Source: Huiozyma naganishii CBS 8797 (lineage: Eukaryota; Ascomycota; Saccharomycetes; Saccharomycetales; Saccharomycetaceae). Taken from it: a stretch of DNA of 64,000 nucleotides. This document shows positions 56,801-64,000 of the stretch, piece after piece (the stretch's first letter is position 1; each line of letters opens with the position of its first letter). The notes under the pieces are model-generated. The model did no database searches. It saw nothing but the letters and a program-made list of their open reading frames with translations, and was not told the DNA's origin. The DNA is taken from assembly GCF_000348985.1 (NCBI RefSeq), contig NC_035922.1, positions 1,226,778 through 1,290,777 of the forward strand, written 5' to 3'. Position numbers and translations under genes: made by a program.

Positions 56801-59800
56801 TTCGTACTTTCGTTGGCGTCGATTTACAAATACAACACCAATTATTCTACCTTTAGGATTATCTACGATGTTATTTTTACATTAGCGAAGGATCCCCATG
56901 CACTGATACACACCTGGTCACTGAGAGCCATGTCCATTTTATTGGAGAAACACCTCGTCATTGATATGACTAGCACCTGCAGTTTGTTGGCTGCGACACA
57001 AGAGTTTCTGGTCAATCCTGAATACGGGAAATATGGTCCTTCTGTCCTAAGATATAACTACAATATGGATTACGACTCCTATGTCATTATTGCTGATATT
57101 GTCAGGGTTCTTACGGAAAAGGTTGGCCCTAGCCTCCTGGATATGGACGAAAAAGTTACACAGACTTTCAAAAACATCACAATGAGTTCGTTGCTAACAG
57201 ATAACCAGGCATGCAATCTACAAAGTTTGAAAATATATGAGAACGTCGCGACTTTCAAACTTACGGGATTTTTCCAGGACACACTATTCATCAAGAGCAT
57301 GAAAAGTACGATCTCACAAAGTTTACTGTTGGGATTTGGTTCGTCCTATTTCAACACCGATTTTGTTATCCCGACAACTATATCTCCTAGGTTAGCTAAT
57401 CCAGAAGCTGCCCTGGAATGTTTCCGCATTTTCACTCAACTTTTCAAATTAGGGAAGAGAGAATTATTTGTTGCTAGTATTGAAAGTTTTGCCTGGAGGT
57501 ACTTGTCTGTTTTTCCTGCCTCCAAAGCAATCAAATCTTACTTTTCGGAATGGCTCTTACACGCCAAGGAGGACGAAAAATGGATAGAAAAGTTATATAC
57601 AATGTTCAATGTTTCGACTGAAAAGTTATTTGATGGTATCTTTAAGCAATTCGAAAGTCAATACGATAGTCGAAACAATGTTGAAAAAGAAACTATTGAT
57701 CCAGAACAGGAGACAATATCCAATATTCAAGGAAATATGGACAGGGAAAAGAATGCCGATACTGTTCAATGGAAAACCAGGAAAATACTTCTCAGTCTTA
57801 TCAGCAAATTGCTAATCAGCATTTCTAATAAACCAGGCTTTTCGTTATTACTTCTACAAAACTTGACTAATCTAGTTAGTCTATCTTTTCAAGCTGTTAT
57901 ATCCAGGATCGAAGAGCTAAATATGTACGGTTTGGAGATACTACACTTGATTTTAAAACACTTTTCGACAGAGAAGGAACAAAAGATAAAAGCCCTATTG
58001 GTACAGGAAGAAGCCCAAATCACGAGTTCCCTAATGGCTGTCTTTCATAAGGGTGCATCTCCAAAAGTTGTTTGTAAGGCTATTGATATTGCTGCCGATG
58101 TGATTTGCTTCAAGATATTTCCGGCTGGCGATCAGAGTAGACTCACACACCTTTTGATAAAAATGTTGGAGACCTTAAAAGATGATTTTAGCACCATAAC
58201 AGTTGGAGAAACCGAACTCATCACAAAGAGTGCAAAAAGGAAAGTAGAGCTGAATTTTTTGAATGGGTGGTCTAAAATTGTGCAAGAGGCTGTTGCTTCA
58301 CATGACGTTGGAATGCTGGAATTCACCGTTCCATATCACAGCATACTACTGCCCTTGTGGATCATCTCATTACGTGAATACATGCTTACCAAGTACGGAA
58401 ATTTTGACTTTGATACAACAAGTGTAAACGGTGCAGCAAATGACCAAGCGGAATCAAGGAGCACCAAATTAGAACTGTACGATTCAGTTTGGTTAAACTT
58501 TGTGAAGGTGATTGGTTCCTTTTTAGATCTTGACAGCGATTCACTGTCCATATATTTGAGTGACGACGAGTTGGAAAGTTTTATGTTCATGCTGTTTGCC
58601 CGTTGTCTGGAAGAAATAACTAAATCGTCTGACGAAAACGCTTACAGGATTAATCTTCTCCAAACATTGCATAACTTGATGAAAAGTCAAATGCTTTTGA
58701 AGCTTTTATTGCAGGACCCAGTATTCGAGGAATTTACAAGTTTGTTTGAACGGTTGATCATTACTGGTACTGTTGAGGAAAAATCAGAAGTAGTTTTTTC
58801 TTTGGATACGGTCATTCATGGTTACAACAAGATAAACGCATCACCCGAAACATTTTTAGGCAGTATTGACAAACTTTACGACGCGATAAGACTAGTTCTG
58901 ATGGTTATAACACACATTCTACCATTTGTGGAATACAGTGTTTCTGGTTTCGAATCGACTGAAAATGATATTCATTTGGGCCCAGAAAATGCCAAGCTCC
59001 TCAAATATTGTTTTACTGTTATGGATTCCACAGTTTCAGATTTTGAAGGTGTCTTCAAACTCGATCTATATGCCTGTTTGCTCTTCCTTATTGGAAAGAT
59101 ATATCAGTCTGCTGTGTGTAATGAGGTAGTACCTATAATTCTACCGCTATTGAAATCCATCACCTCCGGGCTCAAAAATAATGGTGAGGAATCCAATCTG
59201 CTATACATTCTTTACAAGTGTATCAGCGGCGAATTTGGAAAAACAGTGAGCGACGAAAACAGTCTTGCAACGCTTTTTGTACTTCTGACGGGTGGGTTTT
59301 CTGGATTCCGCAAGGCTGACATTGACGGGATCAGCCAATACATTATTTCGTTGCTAGATTCAGGAGCACATCAAGAAATGATTTATCAAGGGGTGAAAAG
59401 GGTGATAGAGACGTCATCAAATAGCGATACCTCTAGACTTGTACTGAGACCAATTATTAGTCACATGGTTACCGTTACAGGCGAGTCCAAAAGCAATTTG
59501 AACTCAACACTGGACATACTACTGGTCGTTTCAAAATCGATAAAAGATGATTCTGAGAAGGTTGCCTCTTTGTTTAGTATGTCGTTGATTCTTATTTTCG
59601 ACCATTTTGACGGGAAGATTTTACCTGAACATATCAGTGAGAAAATCATGGTATTGGCCGAAAGAGACTCTATGTTGTTTCAGCGTGCACTTAGGTCAAC
59701 ATTAAACACCAAACAAATAGACATTTTACGGTTGTCTGTGCAGGAGATTTTGAGTTATGATAGCTCGATGGGTTCCAAGGACAATAACACTCTAGAACTA

Positions 59801-59809
59801 TTTAAGTAA
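53849..59809 (+). CDS. LAA1: LAA1, giant HEAT-repeat partner of clathrin adaptor AP-1
   Basis: The 1986-residue product matches yeast Laa1 (2014), homologous to human HEATR5. It is built almost wholly of helical HEAT-type repeats, with a Lys-rich insert near residues 114-130. Laa1 with Laa2 binds AP-1 and supports its localisation and retrograde sorting at the trans-Golgi and endosomes. Conserved patches include ALAVCLAY-like SHALACLLAYLNNAS, HTWSLRAMSILLEKH and NFPYSTLHGCSLLIANS. In S. cerevisiae LAA1 is YJL207C, so KRE6-LAA1 is a different neighbourhood. It is the last intact recognised gene before the rearranged end of the window. Confidence 0.93.
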   Translation: MSLVEAIDASIDKRHVLSTWILENFGILSTHDTTKNNPTDVAHVEKLYSNANAFLTYLPTTDAVKEIYSHYLFLRFSQLYCLTLERSKSEAPGRIFDSADLLTNILVEEDVSVKPNDSPDKKDKKKKLTKKTYVFTPAKDMAVTILTQIFETFGKDITSLIPLLLSVLFKNLKKVIEKPKYNHATYMVSLQRLFTAVIKQANSLDTADVHKFIKFSKKVFESIYTNEENFPVDFVSAMIDSWNIILTQDSFIKEHRENISDIIYSKFRHEELGIYGFANDHSRPHTAKCLANVLFDYSCSKGILTAQDVFGIYVKIYTHSTTRDVKAGCFESLVQFLMLNLTVDRHFFKECGYLDVLVEVSSILCVHHTEGRKVGTISRSLKLLVGMHNLLLPYVSEASKVQMVMKLIDIKSECTGSYNEGFMQPNFLMDENTHNQWYTIIKLDLLECLLLDLSSVYTNDPQLTQLLKDKLMEMCTADVFAVRVCANRVLNTFLTGSPQYIAEVIETSLGQLNSGFQQKENFPYSTLHGCSLLIANSMDIADKNYVPYDLIMRVTVFATSFIKNSTTTTTGDNYFKGLVCWILMIGLMNYSDDSYLKLQTAQLFLFWKVLLTHSFTYRNEEELVRNLEIRSHALACLLAYLNNASIDKEMAKQVSYLLTKCSNFNHSVSLKSQLVDQTLLNNEKRILQVYLKVKDYISTDFNSSLLILIMKNFSDPNLYIESSTTILESMKKMRKKKDPEDSQKEKVFDLTVDSILRQQNGFAFGLSSKISKSGIYNLSLHEVKSDLALIGGAWFFNKQDWHRAFEDEVFTPISTCLTNDSLVLLYGKLSYGAGALYLPKTTTSLIDFSMELFSSVFPYLNDKIQYSVIENLNLSLFSKATTPLRSVAIAANICSALYTALEIIEDKNLALEPSVGNLIIESFRKLDFTKDIFLTNLNATSMGFVTAAVGRSLDPDSRRKFVEDQVNIHIKNLVEINDPHSRMFFVLSLASIYKYNTNYSTFRIIYDVIFTLAKDPHALIHTWSLRAMSILLEKHLVIDMTSTCSLLAATQEFLVNPEYGKYGPSVLRYNYNMDYDSYVIIADIVRVLTEKVGPSLLDMDEKVTQTFKNITMSSLLTDNQACNLQSLKIYENVATFKLTGFFQDTLFIKSMKSTISQSLLLGFGSSYFNTDFVIPTTISPRLANPEAALECFRIFTQLFKLGKRELFVASIESFAWRYLSVFPASKAIKSYFSEWLLHAKEDEKWIEKLYTMFNVSTEKLFDGIFKQFESQYDSRNNVEKETIDPEQETISNIQGNMDREKNADTVQWKTRKILLSLISKLLISISNKPGFSLLLLQNLTNLVSLSFQAVISRIEELNMYGLEILHLILKHFSTEKEQKIKALLVQEEAQITSSLMAVFHKGASPKVVCKAIDIAADVICFKIFPAGDQSRLTHLLIKMLETLKDDFSTITVGETELITKSAKRKVELNFLNGWSKIVQEAVASHDVGMLEFTVPYHSILLPLWIISLREYMLTKYGNFDFDTTSVNGAANDQAESRSTKLELYDSVWLNFVKVIGSFLDLDSDSLSIYLSDDELESFMFMLFARCLEEITKSSDENAYRINLLQTLHNLMKSQMLLKLLLQDPVFEEFTSLFERLIITGTVEEKSEVVFSLDTVIHGYNKINASPETFLGSIDKLYDAIRLVLMVITHILPFVEYSVSGFESTENDIHLGPENAKLLKYCFTVMDSTVSDFEGVFKLDLYACLLFLIGKIYQSAVCNEVVPIILPLLKSITSGLKNNGEESNLLYILYKCISGEFGKTVSDENSLATLFVLLTGGFSGFRKADIDGISQYIISLLDSGAHQEMIYQGVKRVIETSSNSDTSRLVLRPIISHMVTVTGESKSNLNSTLDILLVVSKSIKDDSEKVASLFSMSLILIFDHFDGKILPEHISEKIMVLAERDSMLFQRALRSTLNTKQIDILRLSVQEILSYDSSMGSKDNNTLELFK

Positions 59810-60223
59810 CTTCTCTGTAATTAGCTAGATAAATTTGTGGAATGTTAGTGTATAAATTACAATGTTGATAATCAATGTTGACGTATTATCTTCTTCCTAA
59901 TCTTCCAAATAATCGCATTCAATGCAACGACAGCTTTTACCATTCTTCGATATAATAGTTCTATTATTGAGAATTAAAAGTCATATGATCAACTTTATTC
60001 TTTTGTGTCTTTCCCAGTAAAGTATTTAATCTGTCACATATCAATTTGTTTAGTACTATTTTTATGTAAGAGTTAAAGCAGGTTGTGATTGAGTAAAGTG
60101 TGTAAGGACTCTGATATTGTGTATTTACGCCGTATACGTAAGTATGTAGTTGTAGCAGTTGTGCTTCCTTGTCTAAGACTGATAGATATCGGGTTTATAA
60201 TATTTCACAGTACTGTATTAGAT

Positions 60224-60277
60224 AGGGTAGCGGGTCATGAGTCCATTCCCAAAGGGAGTTCCCAATTTATCCTCACA
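60224..60277. repeat. Dispersed LTR-like repeat, copy B
   Basis: This is the counterpart of 33196-33250, sharing AGGGTA, ATGAGTCCATTCCCAA and AATTTATCCTCACA. Sequence continues with ATTTCCCCC, again reminiscent of the Ty1 delta/gag junction. It is probably a decayed solo LTR. Confidence 0.55.
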
Positions 60278-60289
60278 TTTCCCCCCGCT

Positions 60290-60348
60290 AAGATTCTGTC
60301 TAGTTCTCATAAGACGCATGCTTTGCTGTTGATACGAGACAGAATCTT
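60290..60348. repeat. 12-bp perfect inverted repeat, 35-base spacer
   Basis: AAGATTCTGTCT at 60290-60301 pairs with AGACAGAATCTT at 60337-60348. It lies just beyond the LTR-like repeat and could be terminal inverted repeats of a tiny element or a hairpin. Confidence 0.6.
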
Positions 60349-60753
60349 CACCACTAGCACCACGCATCGGAAAAGCTGAAGCTTCCCAGATTTAGCGCGC
60401 TACCGGCTTCAAACTCTGTCAAGGATGTACATCAGGTTGAGGATATGGCGGTCCTCGGCGAACGATCGTTGTGTCTCCAAAAACTGGACCCTGGTCTTTA
60501 GTAAAACAAAATCCATCCTAACGAGTGACCGATCTCGCTAGTCTGTTCAACTTACTGGTTATTCGTTCTTGCATGTTGTATAGAAAAAAAACAAAGAAAT
60601 GGATCACTGGGAAAAATCTGCGACGCAGAAAGCAAAAAACCTAAACCTAAAAAACATACTGTGTGCTTGAACTAGACAGCAGTACCCGCATTACCATTGC
60701 TCGTTAGTTGACGTTGCTCCTAATGGTAACTTTTATAAAAACGGAAAAGTTCG

Positions 60754-61880
60754 GATGCTAGTGTTCAGCGTTTCCTCCCTATTCTTTTCCGCTTTATCGG
60801 GGGCCTGCCTCCACGCCAACGGACTTGTGCTCTCGCTAAAGCGTCGTCCTGCAATCGTTTCCGATTCGTTCGATGCTTTTTCAAGTACTCGATGTAGTGG
60901 GTGGGTAGATGGCTTTCGACCAGCTCGAGAGGCATTTGAATGATATCCCACGCTTCTGTATCCCTCCAAATAGTCTCAACCATGGTTCCCTCTGGGCGCA
61001 TATCCATTTCCCCAAACCAACGATCTGGTTGAGGTTGGTCAATTGAGCTTCGCGAGTCAAAGGTGGGATGCGTCCGTAATCATTTTCCCGTTCCGAGAAA
61101 GGTTTCAGATCCCGCGCATTGAACACACAGTGACGAAGCGTGTCCGTCCCAGTCTCCACTCGGTACGAATTCGGATTGATGACTTCCACGATCGCATATG
61201 GTCCATACCACAAGAAATGGAATTTCTGTCCCCGTTTTGGTTTCATGTAGACGTCCTTTTTGATTAACACCTTTTGACCAACTTTGAAGTTACTAGGCCG
61301 CAGCGCTGGTTTTTCTTGAGCGAGACTCTGTCTTGCTCTTGTGACACCCTACGGCGAACGTCCTCAAGGATTCCTTGGGCAGCTCGTAGGTAGTTCTCGA
61401 TCTTATCCACCTCGTGGCTCTTGCTAAACGTCGTGCCGAACGTGTTGCATGCCAAAGGTTTTAATGGGTTGAGAAGTCCCATAAATCGTGGGTGGAAAGC
61501 ATTGGCGGCCAAAAACGGCGTCGCCTGATGGTCGATTGGAAAGCGTTGTTATAAGAAAATTCTGCAATTGGAAGTATCGTTTCTCAGGCTCCACGGTTCT
61601 CCGTGCACAGAGTCCTCAACCGTTCCACTAAGGTAAGATTGAGCCGTTCGACCTGAACATCAGCTTGTGGGTTGTTGCTGATGGTAAAATTTAATTTGAT
61701 CCCCAGTCGTTGCGTGAATCGATGCCAAACCTGAGACGTGAACAACTTATCTCGATCGGATACGATGCTTTGAGGTGTGCAATGTAGTTGTCTTCTTCAC
61801 TGGAATAAAGTGGGCTATTTTGGATAACCGGTCGATTACCACCATGACGGCGTCATTCTTGGTTCCCACGGCGAGCTCCA
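60754..61880 (-). mobile_element. Decayed 3' part of a Ty3/gypsy retrotransposon (integrase)
   Basis: Reading leftward, the integrase core begins near 61880 with NDAVMVVIDRLSKIAHFIPV, then VSDRDKLFTSQ and PQADVQVERLN, keeping the D-D-E order. Next are the downstream region around 61512-61270 and the GPY-type module (KFHFLWYGPYAIVEVINPNSYRVE, near 61220-61150). A tail with WDIIQMPLELVESHLPTHYIEYLK and a basic end stops near 60754. At least three frame changes or stops break it, so it is dead. Gag, protease and reverse transcriptase are absent, because the 5' side is cut off at 61880 by unrelated GC-rich DNA. Flanking LTRs were not identified. Confidence 0.85.
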
Positions 61881-61888
61881 TTCCTGTT

Positions 61889-64000
61889 GAAAAATATTAT
61901 CAAGATCTCCGACCGCTGCTTGGTGATCGATGGCTACGTTGTCTTGATCAACGCCAACGGCACCAAGACTCTGCGTATCAAAACGTCCAGCGTGTGTTTC
62001 TTCGCAAGTCCGAGCAGAAGGCCATTTGCCAGCTTAAGACTGTGAACGACGAGGCGCTGTACAATTTGCACACCTCTTCCAGGTTTATCCCCTGCACCTC
62101 CTCTAAGCTTTTCGAATTTATGGAGACCAATTCTGTTTATGTGATGGAAACCGCCCACGGGCTACAGCTTGCAACGCGCGAGCAGAAGCCCATGGCAAGA
62201 AAACTGGACGTTATCCGGTTTCGTCCCCAGCTGCAAATGTTCAAGTACCTGTACAACGCGCCTGCGCGCAAGCCGATCAGAATTGGAACAAGCCAGGAGT
62301 TTGTGCCAATCACTAACACCAGGGAAGTGGGGTTCTACCGCAGAAGCTACTGCTTGCAAAACCTGGAGCTCAGCGCCTCCGACCGCACGCTTTTGGCAGA
62401 CTACCTCACCAACGACTCCCGAGTAAGCGCAGACCGCGTGCTTTCCGTTCTGCTCAAGTATTACAACACTGTGTGTGCCCGTGTGGCCAAGACCGCGTTC
62501 ACCACTGACCGCAACGGCCATCAGAGCCCCTTTCCCCGCGAGGTCTCCTCTGAAACCCTGGGTGACTATGCCCGCAACGTCTGTGTTTTTATATATCTGG
62601 ACGACGTCTACGCGCAGTTCAGTTTTGCGGGGAACTTCCCCAGACCCACCGACACCATTTCCGTGTTTGAAGAGCCGCTGGCCGACGAGCTGTTTCTGAA
62701 AAAGGCACGTTACTTCCGCGAGATCCTCACAGACGACCGCCACACCGCTTACTTTACCCACCTCTGCCAGCTGGCGGCCGTGGACATCCGCAAAGTGACC
62801 TCCGAAAAGGTCGAGTTTCTCTCTGTCTTTCAATACCGCTACGTCCTTGACGCCATCAAGGCCTGGACAACGTATGCCGCGCTGTATCCGCAAGCGGCAA
62901 CAACCATTAGCGATATAACAGCCCTGTTTGTGGAAAAGAAGGCTCAGGTGTGGCGGTGGGTCACTACCACATACTCTCTGCTGTGCAACGAGCTGACGCA
63001 GACAACCCAGAGGTTCGTCAAGGAGAGGGGCCCCAACGCCTGCATAGTGGGCGGCAAGCACTTCTCGAAAGATTACCTACTTGAGCTTTACCACGACAAC
63101 CAACGGGAATTCGACAGCGCCACCGAGTCCCTCAGACGCTACTTTGGAAACATTCTTACCGTGGAAATTGTGGCCGACCGGTTGGTCAACGACCGCTCTG
63201 TTAACCTTGCAGAGAACCCCCGCTCCCGGAAGTCCTCCTTCCAGAACCTCTTCGGTGCGGCGGTGCTGGCGGACGTGGCGCCGTGTGCCGAACGCACCAC
63301 GAGCCCAGACGAAGACAAGGAGATCATCCACCTGGTCAACCTTTGCGCGCGGGCCGTCATGTGGATGATATATGTTGGTGCCGGCGGGCCCTACCGTTTT
63401 CCGGAGATCCAGAAGCTCAAGTACGCGAGCAAGGACAGGGACCTGTACGCGGACTCCGAGAGCCGCTGCATCGAAATCCACGCGGGGTACTCCAAGGCCC
63501 AGATCTTGAGGCCCGTGACCAAGCAGCTAGACATGAACACCTCTGACTACCTGCTCTTCTACACCATGATTGTTGTTCCGATCCGCAACCACGTCGCTGG
63601 CCGGCTTTCCTCGGTGATGTCCCGCGACCTCGCCGACGAGATGGGAATGCGTGTCGAGGAACACACCGCCAACGCGGCGGACGGCGAGGGCTGCAGGCTC
63701 TCCGACGCTGGTTTCACGACACAGGTCCTCAACAGCTACCTGTTTGCCGATCTCAGCTGCGGGAAGCTGCTCAAGTACGCGAACTTTGCAAAGGGTGCGC
63801 GCAAGTTTCCCGTCTCGGTGCCCCAGGACCAGCGCCTGAGCCTCCGCGATCTCCGCCACGGTATCATCTACTTCATGCGGCGGCACACCAACGTAGGGCG
63901 AATTGTAGCCGGCTCGGATGCCGTCGAGCGGTTGGCCGGCCACACTGCCGCCACCGGACGTACTGTCTATGCGGTACCCGACAGCGTAGTGAACCACGAG
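61889..64000 (+). CDS. Large GC-rich coding frame, possible telomere-linked-helicase-type protein, incomplete at both ends
   Basis: From about 62009 one plus-strand frame stays open to the window edge (over 660 codons). Codons end mostly in G or C, unlike the rest of the window. Coding character continues upstream in another frame (61912-61990, DRCLVIDGYVVLINANGTK), implying a frameshift near 61993. A patch GGPYRFPEIQKLKY, a segment IHAGYSKAQI and an end patch LRHGIIYFMRRH followed by LAGHTAATG and YA resemble a recombinase-like region that I associate with the N-terminal part of fungal RecQ-like telomere-linked helicases. No helicase motifs lie inside the window. The 5' end is replaced by Ty3-like DNA. 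An ATG at 61844 in phase would start within that DNA and is probably fortuitous. It may be a gene fragment or pseudogene. Confidence 0.5.

Larger units (their letters stand above)
59810..60754. other. Region after LAA1 with LTR-like and fragmentary sequence
   Basis: About 945 bases contain the second copy of the LTR-like repeat (60224-60277) and a 12-bp inverted repeat (60290-60301 with 60337-60348). A short minus-strand frame at about 60516-60412 begins MDFVLLKTRVQFLETQRSFA and looks coding but stops after 34 codons. It may belong to a retroelement leader. No intact gene is seen. Confidence 0.5.

Noticed and set aside
62162..63997. Minus-strand open frames opposite the GC-rich gene
   Set aside because: They arise from the high G/C at third positions of the plus-strand frame and are broken into several pieces. 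The plus-strand frame is single and continuous.

Overview
This is nuclear DNA of a budding yeast of the family Saccharomycetaceae. The genes are compact and almost intron-free. The two introns I found have the yeast signals GTATGT and TACTAAC. The proteins match Saccharomyces cerevisiae families at close to full length. From remembered S. cerevisiae gene order, most of the window follows the right part of chromosome XVI (YPR122W to YPR159W). A few genes of the sister chromosome VII region are mixed in (NUP57, PPT1, a YGR130C homologue), and many ancestral genes are absent. That mosaic suggests a lineage that passed through the whole-genome duplication and lost genes differently from S. cerevisiae, such as the Kazachstania/Naumovozyma group. 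The species cannot be named from this.

Layout. 1-20.2 kb: AXL1, an aldo/keto reductase (YPR127W type), RRP9, CTF4, NUP57, MSS18 (probable), TOM5 (broken by a gap), SPN1, RPS23 (spliced), NAT3, ANT1 and a second YPR127W-type reductase in the opposite orientation. The RRP9-to-reductase block is inverted relative to S. cerevisiae, and the two reductases mark its ends. 20.2-23.5 kb: a gene-poor stretch with decayed fragments that look like a hAT transposase, then tRNA-Asn. 23.7-34.9 kb: MEP1/3-type ammonium permease, LOA1 (very GC-rich, frameshifted), TAZ1, KAR3, RRP15, PPT1, NOC4. 35-36.1 kb: a long gap with a cluster of GC hairpins at the place where I recall snR45 in S. cerevisiae. 36.1-48.9 kb: ASN1, a small unknown gene, a YPR148C-type BAR protein, an eisosome YGR130C homologue (frameshifted), NCE102/FHN1, SUE1, URN1, MAY24 (spliced), PIN3/LSB1, NCA2. 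49.6-59.8 kb: BTN2/CUR1 (with a heat-shock element), KRE6/SKN1, LAA1.

60-64 kb looks subtelomeric or otherwise rearranged. It has an LTR-like repeat, a decayed 3' half of a Ty3/gypsy element on the minus strand, and an abrupt change to GC-rich coding DNA. That DNA is one open plus-strand frame running off the window for more than 660 codons. Its motifs recall the recombinase-like region found in fungal telomere-linked helicase proteins.

The genes are mostly housekeeping: ribosome biogenesis (RRP9, RRP15, NOC4, RPS23), replication and transcription (CTF4, SPN1), membranes and lipids (LOA1, TAZ1, NCE102, the YGR130C homologue), mitochondria (TOM5, MSS18, SUE1, NCA2) and nitrogen supply (MEP, ASN1). 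AXL1 and KAR3 act in mating. Four apparent frameshifts (two in TOM5, one each in LOA1 and the YGR130C homologue) all read as one extra base. One lies beside a run of Ns, so base-calling error must be excluded before any is called a pseudogene.
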